Assembly (NCBI GenBank): GCA_000750105.3
Contig: JPHH03000064.1
Location: forward strand, 1-64,000
DNA: 64,000 nt
Source: Tolypocladium sp. Sup5 PDA-1
Lineage: Eukaryota; Ascomycota; Sordariomycetes; Hypocreales; Ophiocordycipitaceae
Reading direction: 5' to 3'
Positions 33,526-44,275 of the stretch are shown piece after piece. Within the stretch, counting starts at the first letter, position 1. Each line of letters begins with the position of its first letter. The notes under the pieces are model-generated. The model was not told the origin of the DNA, made no database searches, and saw nothing but the letters and a program-made list of their open reading frames with translations. The position numbers were made by a program, and so were the translations under genes.

Positions 33526-35293
33526 GCGGGGGAGGGGGGTTGTCAGAAAACGGATCTCGCCCACCAGCATCAGGTCTCATCACATCCAAGTACTTCTTAC
33601 TAGGGACAGTACAGTTTGTCCTCGGTAACGTCGATCCCCTTCGTTCTGGGGAAGGAACCCTCGCACCTGCTATCAAGGGAGACCATGGAATGCATCAATT
33701 GTCTGGGGCAGTGCAGTATCCCTCAATACCAAACAAGGCGGGCAGTCACGACAAGCTTCTTAGAAACCATACACCTGACAATGACACCATATAGTGGTGA
33801 TGGTGACGGCGATGGGAGCCGAGATGGACTTGGTATCATTGCATGTCTGTCCAAAAAAGGCAAAATAGTTTTGCAATTAATCTCTACCTGCCATGCCTAT
33901 GGTAGAAGGGTACGAAGTATACATGCACGGTTTGAGATGCTTCGTCAACCAGCCCATTGTCGAAAAGCCAAGCCGTCGCACTATGCAGGTATAGACTACA
34001 GAGTTTCGCTCTGGACATAGCGGAGCTGACTTGACAACAGGATGGTGGCAGTCGCGAAGTTTCGTCATCGTCATCATCACATCCAGCATCGACGAGCCGT
34101 CAGAAGAGACCTAAGGTTAGTGTTGTTTACGTAGCTCTTGTTCGTTACACGCAAATACAAGACTAGTTGCTAGCCAGATGTCCGTGGAGACATAATCGAA
34201 TGTTTCGCACTCACCTGCTGACAGGGTATAGTTTGGCGAGCAGGCAAACAGAGTTTGCTGGGCTGATGCCGCCGACTGTACCTTTGCATTCTTGTTAGTT
34301 ATATGCAAACGAGAACTTGAGAGCTCTTGAACTCGTGTCCTGATCTGGCCCGGGGGGGGGGGGTTCCCTCAGACGAGCCGGTTTACTCAGTCATCCCGAC
34401 CGGCCCACTCTTCAGGGTCACCCAGAACGGGCAACCCATCCAATGGACACTGGAGTCGAATAACGCCAGAGGCAACTCCACAACTCGTCATAGCAAAACG
34501 GTTGTAATGCTCAAGTGCGGGAGAACGACTTGGCCAGAATGAAGTAGTGGAATGGATAGAACTTGTGTCATCATAGCAGACCAGAGCAGTTCGAGGAAAG
34601 AGTCTCTCTCGCTGACCAACAAGCCACGTACCAGAAAGGTTTAGAGTCGGAAGTACTCGTGAAGGCGACATTCGAGGCGTTTGATACACCCACGACCCTG
34701 TGAGACGACGTTAGCCGTCTGTTACTCAGACACGTAATCGAGGCGGAGCAGCGATATAACAAGTGGTAAATAGTAAGAGTTTTTCAGAGATCTTGGTTTG
34801 GTATATTGGGAGTCATCACAGTGGTTCAGAAGCAGAACTGAATGATAAAGGTTTCTCATCATGATAGGCAGACGGATGGAAGCAATGCGAAGGCACGAAA
34901 CTCACCGATGCAAAGGTATGCTGCAGCGAAGCTTGCCCCAAAGCGACAAATCATGCTGCTTTGAGGAGAATCATGGCGGAAAGGCGCTGCGAGGCTGGTC
35001 AGCGAAGCTCGCGGCAAGTATACCCGGGGACTGTGCGTGCAGGGGCTTTGGCGGACTGCTGGGTTGCGGATCAGATGGTAGTGCATGTTGTTCAGACGCT
35101 CAGGAATCGCGGGAACAGTGGTGAGAAGGATCATCATTCAGTGGCCTGGGCGACAAAAGACTGCCGAGTTCCCACGGGTTTGGGGTTGGACGCTTGGGCC
35201 TGGGACTCACCATCGCTAAGACGGGTGTTCCGGGGATGCGAGACGACGACAGCCGAGTGCAGGCAGAGGCAGCGCACTCGTGTTGCATTCACC

Positions 35294-35322
35294 ACCAGGC
35301 AGCTTACAAGAAGCTGCCTGGT
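35294..35322. other. Perfect hairpin, 12-bp arms, 5-nt loop
   Basis: ACCAGGCAGCTT - ACAAG - AAGCTGCCTGGT. The palindrome is perfect and lies in the anp1-mtr3 gap, about 310 bp upstream of mtr3. It could be a regulatory site or an RNA structure; nothing nearby decides. Confidence 0.85.
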
Positions 35323-35630
35323 CAACCAGTGCACCTCGGGCAGCTTGGCTGTGCGGATGTGGTGTGCAGGCTGGAGTGCAGTGGATGAAGAGTTTTCGAG
35401 AGGTCGAGGTTGAGAAAAATGCAGACGGGGCTTAAATGCTTCTAAGCCAGTACCCGCTTGTGTCTAGCATGAGCTCGCTAAGTGCATTTTATTAGGCAAG
35501 TCTCTGCCGCACGCAACACTGCAGACCCCGATATCTTCATAAGCCCTGTAGCGTCGTCCTCTGTTGAGTTGGACTTGAGCTACAGTACAATTCACAGAGC
35601 CGGAGCCAGAACGAGCAAGACAGCTGCATC

Positions 35631-36541
35631 ATGGCAGACCGTCGACGAGTTAATGGTCCAGGAGGCCAAACTTGCCCCCCTTTCTACGACGACGACGCTG
35701 CCGCTCCCCCATGTCGCGGCAGAGGACCCAATGGCATCCGGGCAGTCTGTAAGAGCTCCAATCCCCCAGCCTTCCTCATGCAGCACGCTGAATCAACGCA
35801 ATAGACCTCAAGACCGGAGTTACGCCCTCGGCATCAGGGTCGGCGTACTTGGAAATGGAGCCGAGGCGCGGGTCCGGTGGCGGTGGCATGAAGCTCACCT
35901 GCACCGTCCATGGCCCTAGATCTCTGCCACGCTCCGCGCCTTTCTCACCGCACATGGTTCTTTCCACCCATGTCAAATACGCGCCGTTTGCAACACGACA
36001 GAGGAGGGGTTACTTGCGAGATTCCGGTGAGCGGGATCTGAGTTCTCACCTGGAGACTGCTCTCCGCGGCGCCATGATTGCAGATCGGTGGCCTAAGAGC
36101 GGCGTGGATGTAGTGGTCACCGTCATCGAGGGCGAACTCGCACGGCATGTTACCGTGGATCAAGGGCTTGAGGAGTGGGATATGATGAATGTGCTGAGCG
36201 GGTGCATCACTGTCGCCGCCGCCGCAATAGCCGATGCCGGTATTGACTGCGTTGACACGGTTTCTGGCGGTGTTGCTGCTCTGATCGCGGACAAGGGCAG
36301 CGAGGACGGGTCGATGATTGTGCTGGATCCGGTGCCATCGGAACACGACTCCATCCTGGCAGCCTGCTGTGTTGCGTATCTGCCCGCGCGCGACGAGATT
36401 ACAAACCTCTGGTTCAAGGGTCGCCTGCCACCGTCGGATCCCAGTGCTCACCGAATGCTTATTGCCCGGGCCGTCCATGCGAGCAGAGGAACAAGCCAGG
36501 CTGTCTCGGCGTCACTTCACGAGGCGCTGTCAGTGACCTGA
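35631..36541 (+). CDS. mtr3: Exosome RNase PH-like ring subunit Mtr3
   Basis: Exons 35631-35748 and 35805-36541 (intron of 56 nt) give 284 aa. Mtr3 is one of six RNase PH-fold ring subunits of the RNA exosome (nuclear and cytoplasmic 3'-5' RNA decay and processing), catalytically inactive in eukaryotes. The first exon starts MADRRRVNGPGG, and splicing gives IRAVYLKTGVTPSASGSAYL. The RNase PH core shows MKLTCTVHGPRSLPRSAPFS, HVKYAPFATRQRRGYLRDS, LETALRGAMIADRWPKSGVD, and CITVAAAAIADAGIDCVD. The promoter lies in the long gap shared with anp1. Confidence 0.92.
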
Positions 36542-37798
36542 CGACAGGTCGTATTGCGCGGAGCTGGCGGGTGACGTTGACCCGCTGGCTCTCTTGTAGA
36601 TACCGCTCGCAAGGGATCAGCAGATCGGCTGAGGAGCAAGAAGGGCTGTACAGGTTCGTCATTCGAGAGTCCAAGCCTTTAGCCAGGCCACTTACGCCGA
36701 GAATTGCAGGGCCTGTACATATCTGTGGCGGGGGCTCGGATAGGTTCAGGAAGGCGTGCCAAAGCTGCCCGGCCGATGACATATTTCTGCCGGGCATGTG
36801 AACGTGCTGTGACGCCGTTTGGTGCAACTGGGCTACTGAGTCATTGTATTCTGCGCTGCTATTTGGAGACGAGGGATGGGGCTGGGCCAGTCTTACGACC
36901 AAGCACCGTAATAATCAACGACACCAACCACGAACGTGCTTTGGGGCATCTCTACAAAGTACCCGTGCATCATTTGAGACAGGCTAGAAGCTGCAGCCAG
37001 TGAATCAATGCACGTGGAATGACAAAGGATTACTATCATGGCACTTGTTGCTCCCGACCCAAAACCAAGGTCCGCGTCCACTACCTGTGCAGCCGTGACC
37101 TGTGTAGCCGTGACAGCGGGAGCCGTTTTTGCGGTAAAGGCCGCCTTGAAAGTGTGGTAAATCAGGTACGTACATGCGTAAGCAGCTGAGGTAAGGCAAT
37201 GGATAAATGGTAAAAGATGGTGCAAAGTCTCGATGCATGGCGTTTGGTGCACAGGCGCGCGCTTCTTCCAAGACCGGAGTCCCGGCTGAAGCTGTCCTCC
37301 GTTGGCAGCACCCAGGGTACGTAGTACGTACCTTGGGTGCGTGCTTCCCCCACTGCGACGTCGCACCTCGCTCCATTCATCCTCCGTCACCAACCAACCC
37401 GTCACGACACGGCAGTGCAGTGGAGGCTTCTTGGCTCGCTCTCTCCCCTCCTGCCCTCTCCCGAATTTCACGAGTCTATCTATAAGGTACCTTACCTCGC
37501 AGTCTTTACCTAGGTACCTTACCCGACACGGCTCCAGGCGTGGCGTGGCGTGGCCCTTCAGCAGCCCACAGCCTGCAGCCCGTACTGGCTGCTGCCTGAC
37601 CCTGCCGTGCCTTGTTGACAGACATTCGACAATGTCTCTCCGTCGACCGTCTCTTCGCATCACCATCGTCGCGCCATAGAGACCATCGAAACCGACGGAC
37701 CGCCTCGAGGGCTGGCCTTGGCTTCGCGTCCTCGGCCTCGCTCGCCACTGCGTCGTCCCAGACAGCCGCCGGCGCTGTCGGACGAAGCGAAGCCCGCC
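36542..37798. other. Intergenic region upstream of the RING gene
   Basis: 1.26 kb. It has GTACGTAGTACGTACC and GGTACCTTACC words (37317-37332 and 37486-37520) and a CT-rich stretch before the start codon. A short frame at 37632 (ATG to TAG, 15 codons) could be an upstream ORF. No gene seen. Confidence 0.5.
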
Positions 37799-40717
37799 AT
37801 GGAGCAGCAGCCTCGCTCCCACAACTTCGCCCACCTGGTCCCCACGCCACTCCCCTCAAGCCTTCAGACAGCGGGTGCTTCCGGTTGGTACAACCTGACG
37901 GCCTGGGCGGTCAACGTGACGCGCTATGCGCCGTTTCTCGAAGAGCTGGTATGGGCCGGCCCGCGCATGTTTATGAAGCTGGGGTCCTACATGGCCCTCT
38001 CGGAGCCTTTGGAAGCGCCACCCCACCACTACGCGTCTGCCACGATGGGCGCCGACCTGCTCCGTCCCCTCGCCACCGACCCGAACCTGTACAACATCCT
38101 GGAGCCGAACCCCGGCCTTCCGGCTTCCGCCGGGCATGCTTCTCTGGCTGCTGCCGAGGATCCCCTAACGCACGCATCGCGTCTTTCTCTCGATGGTGCT
38201 CGGGGCTTGGGCAGCGTATTCAGTTATGCGACCAGCAAATGGGCCCTGTCATGCATCGCAATGGCCATTGTCCTGAACCGCACACACATCTTCGCCGCCA
38301 CACGGCGGCGTTTACGCTTTCGTTGGCACATCAGGCTCCTGCTCCGCCTCGCGCCAATCCTGCTTCTCGTCGTTCAAGTGTGTCGCCTGCTACAATCCAT
38401 ACAATGCCAAACATCGCCTGAGTTCGCTCGACTGCGCTGGGGGGATTCGAACAGGAGGTCTGATCTCATGTTCTCGCACCCCGGTGCCTTGCTCAACACC
38501 CTCAGCTCCACCCTCCTTCTTGGTGCTACAGACGAGCAGTCCTGTGTGGCCGTCGGCATGACACCTGCGAGTGTTCCCGGCGCCTCCCAGTCTCTCCAGG
38601 GATCTCTGTCGCTACTCTGGCCCCTCTTCGGCACCTTCTGTCTGAGCCACTTCCTCGAGACTGTGTCTTGCGCTGTCCAGGGCCGTCCTATAGCTGCCGA
38701 GACCGGCATGACGCTGTTCGAACAGTCGCTAGCTTTTGCCGAGGCGGACGCCGCTGTCAGCAATCAACTCGGATGGGAGGCCTTCTCCAAGTCTCAACAG
38801 GCCTCGGGCCAAGCCTCATCGAACCTAGGGAGCGTCATTGCCCTGACCCGGTCCATGATCCTGAAGCGAGTCAACACGGCTCCCGAAGTCCTGTTGGTGG
38901 CTTTTTTGTCCTCCATGACCCACATCACCAGTCACATCTTGGGCGTGTTCGACCTCCAAGCCAAGTACCGGCTTGTCAATACGGGCTTCTGGGGCCTCTG
39001 TTTCATGGCGAGCATCGTATGGAGTGCCTTCTCCTTTGAGCTGGGAAATCCCTCTGCCCAAGGTTTATTGAGATTTCCGACAGTCTGCATCATTGGCTTT
39101 GTCCCACACGTCCTTGTTTTGGCTGGCATTGCTACGTGCGTATGCATCTACGGCCTGGCCTTGTTCCTCTCAGCCCTGGCCCCACCTGCAGACGAACAGT
39201 TGTCATCCCTGTCCTTGCGCCAGCGGCTGGCCCACGCACACAGCAACATGCAAGCCAACGTCTCCATCTCGGATATCCGCATCACCAGGGAAATGGATTT
39301 CTACACGGCCTTGTTGAGAACCGGGTTTGCCGCCATCACCATGGCCAGTGAGGCAGTCTATCTGAATGAAGATCGCGGCGTCAGCCTGCAACGCCATACC
39401 TGGCTGGAAGAAGCCCGTTTCCGTGAAGTTGAGGAGCTGCAGAGGCAGTGTATAGGGATGGGACTGCCAAACTCACGCCACGACCAGATTGGCACCATTG
39501 GGCTGATACCCATCAAAGGAGGGTCAGTGGCGGCGTCAAATGGATATGCCAGGGAGCGTGCCGCGCAGAAACTTCCAAAGGGCCGCGGTGAACGGGGGCT
39601 ACGGGTTGGTACTGGGGCAACCGAGAGAAGCTCTCGGTGGCTCATGGCACTGGAGTTTCTCTTGAGCATCAGCAAACTCGTTGCCAGAGTAGGCGCCATG
39701 TCTGTCCTTTGGGTCTTGGGCGTGGTTCGTATCCGAGCCCAACCAGCCTGGCTGCTCTGGCTTGCCCGCCGCCCGAAGTCCACCGACGACGAGAAGAGGG
39801 CATCAAAGCCAGAGCGTGATCTCCGCGGGAGGAGGCAGCCTACCCCATACGACGACAACGGCCGGATTCCTCGAACCGATGGAATAGACGTCGAGGCAGA
39901 ATTCCGGCGGTTAAGCGGGTCCAAGGATGAGGAAAGGCTCGACAACGACTTGTATAGATACTGGTTAAAGGGCGGATGGTGGGGCTCCAGTGACTCGAGT
40001 GGCGACTTCGAACCTAGCCCGACTGACGACTGGGACAATACGAGCGTCGTCTCCGTGGCGAGCGCTGGCGGCGATGCGGACGAGGAGGAAGGCGAGTGGG
40101 AGTCGGAAGATGACGGACTGAGGACACCGACGCAGCGTTCGCCACGGCCATCGCGCGACGACGGCGACGACGAGCCATTCGTCGACAGCCCGCTGGGTAT
40201 GGGTGACCTGGCCCGGCTACTGCACCCAACGAGCCGCGAGGAGCGAGACGAAGCACTGACACTGGCAGCTCACTTCCAGAGCAACGCAGTCATGACGAGG
40301 GCGAGTTTCCGGCGACTGGAGCATCTGCGGCGGACTCGCATCCTGACGACGCCAGGCCTCGGCGGCCCACCCCATGGCGGAGGAGGCGGCGGACCCCTAG
40401 GCCGCAATGTCAGGCTTGGTCCGGACGACGAGGAACGTCTGCTGGAGCAGCTTCTGCTGTCACGCCGCCAGGGGTCTCCTGGGGCTGGGGGCGCACTCCC
40501 AACCGCAGGGCCAGGCGGTGTAAACGGCAGTGCCGGGGGTGGTGAGAGCCCGCCATGCGTCGTCTGCCAGAGCTCGTCGCGCACCGTCATTGTCTGGCCG
40601 TGTCGCTGCCTGAGCCTTTGCGACGACTGCCGCGTGTCTCTGGCTATGAACAACTTTGACAAGTGCGTGTGTTGTCGGCGGGACGTCATGAGCTTCAGCC
40701 GAATCTTCGTACCTTGA
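37799..40717 (+). CDS. Multi-pass membrane RING-type E3 ligase (Asi-like)
   Basis: A single exon of 972 aa from ATG 37799; the frame is open upstream to 37619 without another ATG. At least six hydrophobic segments occupy the first 500 residues, including LLLRLAPILLLVVQVC, LSLLWPLFGTFCLSHFL, EVLLVAFLSSMTHITSHIL and TVCIIGFVPHVLVLAGIATC, and another lies near 620 (MSVLWVLGVV). A long acidic, disordered region (about 700-820) follows. The C-terminus is a RING-like domain with Cys pairs: CVVC, WPCRC, LCDDC, KCVCC. The Cys-rich pattern with WPCRCL resembles the MGRN/Asi type of RING. Fungal homologues are annotated as Asi3-like inner-nuclear-membrane ubiquitin ligases; that location is inference. 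Confidence 0.85.
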   Translation: MEQQPRSHNFAHLVPTPLPSSLQTAGASGWYNLTAWAVNVTRYAPFLEELVWAGPRMFMKLGSYMALSEPLEAPPHHYASATMGADLLRPLATDPNLYNILEPNPGLPASAGHASLAAAEDPLTHASRLSLDGARGLGSVFSYATSKWALSCIAMAIVLNRTHIFAATRRRLRFRWHIRLLLRLAPILLLVVQVCRLLQSIQCQTSPEFARLRWGDSNRRSDLMFSHPGALLNTLSSTLLLGATDEQSCVAVGMTPASVPGASQSLQGSLSLLWPLFGTFCLSHFLETVSCAVQGRPIAAETGMTLFEQSLAFAEADAAVSNQLGWEAFSKSQQASGQASSNLGSVIALTRSMILKRVNTAPEVLLVAFLSSMTHITSHILGVFDLQAKYRLVNTGFWGLCFMASIVWSAFSFELGNPSAQGLLRFPTVCIIGFVPHVLVLAGIATCVCIYGLALFLSALAPPADEQLSSLSLRQRLAHAHSNMQANVSISDIRITREMDFYTALLRTGFAAITMASEAVYLNEDRGVSLQRHTWLEEARFREVEELQRQCIGMGLPNSRHDQIGTIGLIPIKGGSVAASNGYARERAAQKLPKGRGERGLRVGTGATERSSRWLMALEFLLSISKLVARVGAMSVLWVLGVVRIRAQPAWLLWLARRPKSTDDEKRASKPERDLRGRRQPTPYDDNGRIPRTDGIDVEAEFRRLSGSKDEERLDNDLYRYWLKGGWWGSSDSSGDFEPSPTDDWDNTSVVSVASAGGDADEEEGEWESEDDGLRTPTQRSPRPSRDDGDDEPFVDSPLGMGDLARLLHPTSREERDEALTLAAHFQSNAVMTRASFRRLEHLRRTRILTTPGLGGPPHGGGGGGPLGRNVRLGPDDEERLLEQLLLSRRQGSPGAGGALPTAGPGGVNGSAGGGESPPCVVCQSSSRTVIVWPCRCLSLCDDCRVSLAMNNFDKCVCCRRDVMSFSRIFVP

Positions 40718-40922
40718 AGCAGCACCAGCGAGTCTATGCGACTTGCTCCAGCGGGGCAATGAGGAATTGTGGGCATTGCGGCGTGGAGTTGTGTGTTACT
40801 ACCGTACTGTTGTGCACTATTATGCCTATACTACTAGCCATTTGTAATTTCATCCCCATGGCATCAGACGAGGCTTGAGTGAACTGTGTAGCCAATCCGC
40901 CCACTATTACATGGGGGCCTGG

Positions 40923-41816
40923 TCACATCGCAGCCCACTCGACACTAAATGTGCGTACAGGGCCACTCCGCGACTCTTCTGACGGAGGCTGCTGGCCGCC
41001 TATTAAGAATGCCTTCTTCACAGCCGTTGCGAGTCGCCCGCCGCTTACTACATCTAAAATGGGTATCTCGTCATTCCAGTCGTATTGGTTGGCCATGAAA
41101 TGCGCATGAAAGCGCAGCGGGTCCCCGGGGTAGACACTGTAGTGAGCTCCAAAGCGAAGGCCAGGCGTCATGTAGTAGCCAGCGCCCTGCAAGAAGCGAC
41201 ACAGAGGGCCTTCAGTGGTCTCACCTGCGTCGAACTCGGCGTCCGCGTCACGGGAGATCAGGTCGACGCTCGAGGCCGGCGTGAGGCCACCAATTCTTTC
41301 ACGGCCATCAATCCGCCGTGCACTGGGCTCCGCCTTGGTGCCGGGAGGGTGACCATGGCCGTCATGCACGGCGTTGGAAGGGGAGCAGGTCGGGGTCACG
41401 GAGGCTTTGGGGAGGCCGAGTCGACCAGCGACATCGGCGGCCTTCTTCGCACTCTTCTCTGCGAAAGCCTGCTGTGCTGCCTGCTTTCGCCGGCGTAGAG
41501 ACTCCGCGTAGGCTCTTCGCGCCTCCTTGTCGGGAGACAGCAGAGCGGCCCGATGAGCCGCCACATCGTCTACGACGTAGGCTGCCTCCCGCCGAACCAG
41601 CGCATCGGCCTCTTCCGGCCGCAGTTCGACGGGCAGGCCGAGAAAGATGTTCTGCGTGGGCTGCTGGGGCGTGGTGCCGACCAGTGTGCCATTTATGTTG
41701 TCCTTGCGGCGAAGCAGCGCAACTGCCGCTGGGTCAAAGACGAGGTATCGGCCCGCTATCTTGCAGATACGCACAGGGGACGCCGACACCACCGATGCGG
41801 CCTCGTGGGTGGCCAT
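40923..41816 (-). CDS. sen34: tRNA-splicing endonuclease subunit Sen34
   Basis: A single exon of 297 aa from ATG 41816. Sen34 is one of two catalytic subunits of the tRNA-splicing endonuclease and cuts at the 3' splice site of pre-tRNA introns. The C-terminal nuclease domain has FGAHYSVYPGDPLRFHAHFM with the family Tyr (about 229) and His (about 237), and TAVKKAFLIGG with the catalytic Lys (about 267/268), so the triad is intact. The N-terminal domain begins VRICKIAGRYLVFDPAAVAL and includes LGLPVELRPEEADALV. The middle is a Lys/Ala-rich helix followed by a disordered Pro/Ser region. The in-frame ATG further upstream (41939) adds residues unlike the family. Convergent with the RING gene (205 bp); elp4 lies upstream on the same strand. 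Confidence 0.94.
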   Translation of the reverse strand: MATHEAASVVSASPVRICKIAGRYLVFDPAAVALLRRKDNINGTLVGTTPQQPTQNIFLGLPVELRPEEADALVRREAAYVVDDVAAHRAALLSPDKEARRAYAESLRRRKQAAQQAFAEKSAKKAADVAGRLGLPKASVTPTCSPSNAVHDGHGHPPGTKAEPSARRIDGRERIGGLTPASSVDLISRDADAEFDAGETTEGPLCRFLQGAGYYMTPGLRFGAHYSVYPGDPLRFHAHFMANQYDWNDEIPILDVVSGGRLATAVKKAFLIGGQQPPSEESRSGPVRTFSVEWAAM

Positions 41817-42467
41817 GGATCCTATAGAGTCGGCGAGCCAGGTCAGCGGCTGCTTTGACAAGTTCAGGCAAATCATCTTGGATAATAGTAACGTCTTGCA
41901 GTCATAAGTCGTCTTCGTAATTGTTGAATGTGTCATCACAGAGTTCAGTGGATTGACAGATATTCAGGTGAATAATCATGCAGGTGCTGGCGCCCCGTGC
42001 TGGAAAGGGAGGCGACCGAGGGGAGAAGAGGACGAGGGATTCTTACCCTGTGTTTGAGCACTACCCACCTCCACCGACACCTCGACTTGTGGTCACAAGG
42101 AGGAGTGGAAGGGGAGTAAGGAGGAAGGTTTGTGGTGAGCTGCCGAAGCACAGAGGTGGTTTTTGAAGTAAAATTTCCACGGATGCAAGTTCGGCTCCGC
42201 AGGGTGGGATGAGATGGGGCGATTTGAAATTAACGGGGCGTTATGCGTCAATAGGGGCGTTCGAGTGGACGCACAGCCCACCAGTGCATTCACCACCACA
42301 GTGGCACCAGAAGTCCACACCCAACCACCGAGGTACCCACCTATCATGCACAAGGCTGTTGATGCTAGGCTTTCTCTAGGAGCGAAACTGCCGGTCATTT
42401 ATTATCGGGAGGTCGTCTTCTTCTTTCGTCCATCACCCCAGGTGCTCGAGTGCTGCTCATAGACGGC
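41817..42467. other. Intergenic region elp4 3' end / sen34 promoter
   Basis: 651 bp between two minus-strand genes. No coding sequence or repeat recognised. Confidence 0.5.
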
Positions 42468-43673
42468 TCAGAAGTCAAGCGACTCCTTCTTGGCGCTGTC
42501 TGCTGGCGTTCTGAGAGGTTCGGCGGCCTTGTCGTCGTCTCCCACGGGGGGTAGGCTGAAGGGCATGATGACCATGCCGCTCGATGCACTCAGCTTGAAG
42601 GACATGTCTTCCCTCACCCAGCCCCCCTCTAAGCCGCCCCCTTTCTCGTGGAATACGGGCAGACTGTGGACTCGGAGCAGGCCCTGCGTCTTGTCCTCAT
42701 CGGTGGGGCCGCGGCCCATTTGGGCACGGTGTTGTAGGGGTATGAGCTCGACGACGCCGTCGAATAGCAGTTCCATCCATCTCGTGAGACCAGCAGACCG
42801 TGGATGGAGTGATTCGGGCAGCGTCACTAGAGCCGTGGTCCGTGTGGGGAACTGCCGGAGCAAGCTTCTCAGGCTGTGCAGGAACTGCAACACTTCTTGC
42901 GGCTGGCACGCGGCTGAGCTGTACAGTGTGGGGGACAGCAGGCTGGAAACGAGGATCCTGTGGACAGACGATGACGGCGAGCCCTTCAGCCTGGAGGCCA
43001 CGTCGGTGATGAAGGCCCTGAACGGTGGCTGCGCTGGGCGGGCCATGGCGTCCGTGGGGCGGGAGCAGTGCAGCTGGCCCCGAATGGCGCTGGTCTCCAA
43101 GCGCTTGGTGAGGTCAAATGCGTGGCAAAAGGGGCTGGCCTCATCAGACGGGACCGAACCGGCCTGGGCATCTAGAGTAAGCTTTGATGAGCGTTCTGGT
43201 TCTCTCGTACTGCGTCGTTGAGCCTGAGGACAGCACTTACCCCTGACTGAGGCGGAGTTGTTGCCAAATGCTTCATACCGCCACGCAATCCTCATCTTGT
43301 CTGGCGAAGCAGCGTCAGTTTTGGCCACCTTTGGCTTCACCTCGCTGGCGAGGCCAGGCAGTTCTCGTCGCCAGACATCCCCAGCGCCTAGAAGATGGAC
43401 GTGATGGCCCTGGACCAAGCCTTCTGAGGCGCAGTACCGCAGGAGTGTCCCTCCAAAATCGGTTGTGCCAGCCTCTTCGATCAGAAGGGACGACCCCAAG
43501 GGTATTCCTACGTGGCCTGCCAGAAGCTGATCCAGTGAAGCAGTCCCAGTCGACGTCGTCAGCCTGCCATCTAGGGGCGAGGGCCGGGTGCCGGGGCAAA
43601 GAGCCTTTTCCTGCCTCGGCGCGGCTGGCGCGGCTGGAGCCCGAATTACGGCGTTCCTTTTGCGGAAAGACAT
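42468..43673 (-). CDS. elp4: Elongator complex subunit Elp4
   Basis: Exons 43673-43241 and 43171-42468 give 378 aa. Elp4 forms, with Elp5 and Elp6, the RecA-like hexameric ring of Elongator, which modifies wobble uridines of tRNA. Seen: MSFRKRNAVIRAP, TSTGTASLDQLLAGHVGIPL, GSSLLIEEAGTTDFGGTLLR (degenerate P-loop region), GQLHCS, LLRQFPTRTTALVTLPESL and FDGVVELIPL, matching the PAXNEB family throughout. The intron (43172-43240, 69 nt, GGTAAGT..CTCTAG) is frame-neutral and has no stop; reading through gives 401 aa with an atypical CCPQAQRRSTREPE insert, so splicing is preferred. Divergent from rpb8. Confidence 0.92.
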   Translation of the reverse strand: MSFRKRNAVIRAPAAPAAPRQEKALCPGTRPSPLDGRLTTSTGTASLDQLLAGHVGIPLGSSLLIEEAGTTDFGGTLLRYCASEGLVQGHHVHLLGAGDVWRRELPGLASEVKPKVAKTDAASPDKMRIAWRYEAFGNNSASVRGKCCPQAQRRSTREPERSSKLTLDAQAGSVPSDEASPFCHAFDLTKRLETSAIRGQLHCSRPTDAMARPAQPPFRAFITDVASRLKGSPSSSVHRILVSSLLSPTLYSSAACQPQEVLQFLHSLRSLLRQFPTRTTALVTLPESLHPRSAGLTRWMELLFDGVVELIPLQHRAQMGRGPTDEDKTQGLLRVHSLPVFHEKGGGLEGGWVREDMSFKLSASSGMVIMPFSLPPVGDDDKAAEPLRTPADSAKKESLDF

Positions 43674-44275
43674 TGTCTCATGTTTTGATCACGTCAAATG
43701 ACCGCCGCGCCGGCGTGTAAAACAGGTACCTAGGAAGGTAGTTCCCTGATGAACAAGCGGGCTAGCTACGTCAGGTACCCTCTACAGATGGTTCAGTTAG
43801 GAGGTAGTTTATCCTGGAAGGTATGCATGAATACGTACCTCGGCGTCCCGCGCAGACTCTGGCAAAGCTGGGGTTTGGCTGGCGAAACAAGTCGCGTAAT
43901 TGTAGTTGCAGGTCGTGCAGCTTCCCGTGAAGAAGTATGGCTGATGAATTAGTGCTTAGTGAGAGGCACGAAAGTAAAGAAACGTACGGAGTACCTTTTA
44001 CCTTTCTTGAAGCTCAAGTACTTCGGCGGGTAGGCCCCGCTTGAGCGATATGCGGGTATCGGCAGCTTGCATGCTTCAGAACGAGCCCCCTCCACCAAGG
44101 CTCCAACAAACCCGACTTTTTTTCCCTGCTCCCTGTCCGCTCGTCATCACGGAACGTCGACTTGGCTGCAGGAGAGCATCGAGAGAAGGCGAAAACGAAG
44201 ACACAACCATCGTGTACCCGACTGGCTTCTACCTGCCTGGGATCCCTCCGATCGTCCAGCACCACCACCGCCACC
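43674..44275. promoter_or_regulatory. Divergent promoter region elp4 / rpb8
   Basis: 602 bp between divergent start codons. It contains GTACC-rich words (43725-43740, 43985-44000), including TACGGAGTACC also found elsewhere in the window. The stretch 44067-44275 before rpb8 is pyrimidine-rich and ends CACCACCACCGCCACC just before its ATG. Confidence 0.5.

Larger units (their letters stand above)
32860..35630. other. Long gene-poor divergent region
   Basis: 2.8 kb between divergent anp1 (-) and mtr3 (+). It holds a 23-bp tandem repeat, a MITE-like inverted-repeat element, a perfect 12-bp-arm hairpin, a G12 run (34352-34363), and on the minus strand several strong splice-like signals between 35290 and 33870 without a convincing protein. 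No tRNA or conserved gene recognised. Confidence 0.6.

Noticed and set aside
35482..35919. Plus-strand frame overlapping the mtr3 start
   Set aside because: Out of frame with mtr3 and reads through its intron; mtr3 is clearly the coding frame.
36893..37834. 313-codon minus-strand frame
   Set aside because: Low-complexity, overlaps the RING gene start and its promoter; no family resemblance.
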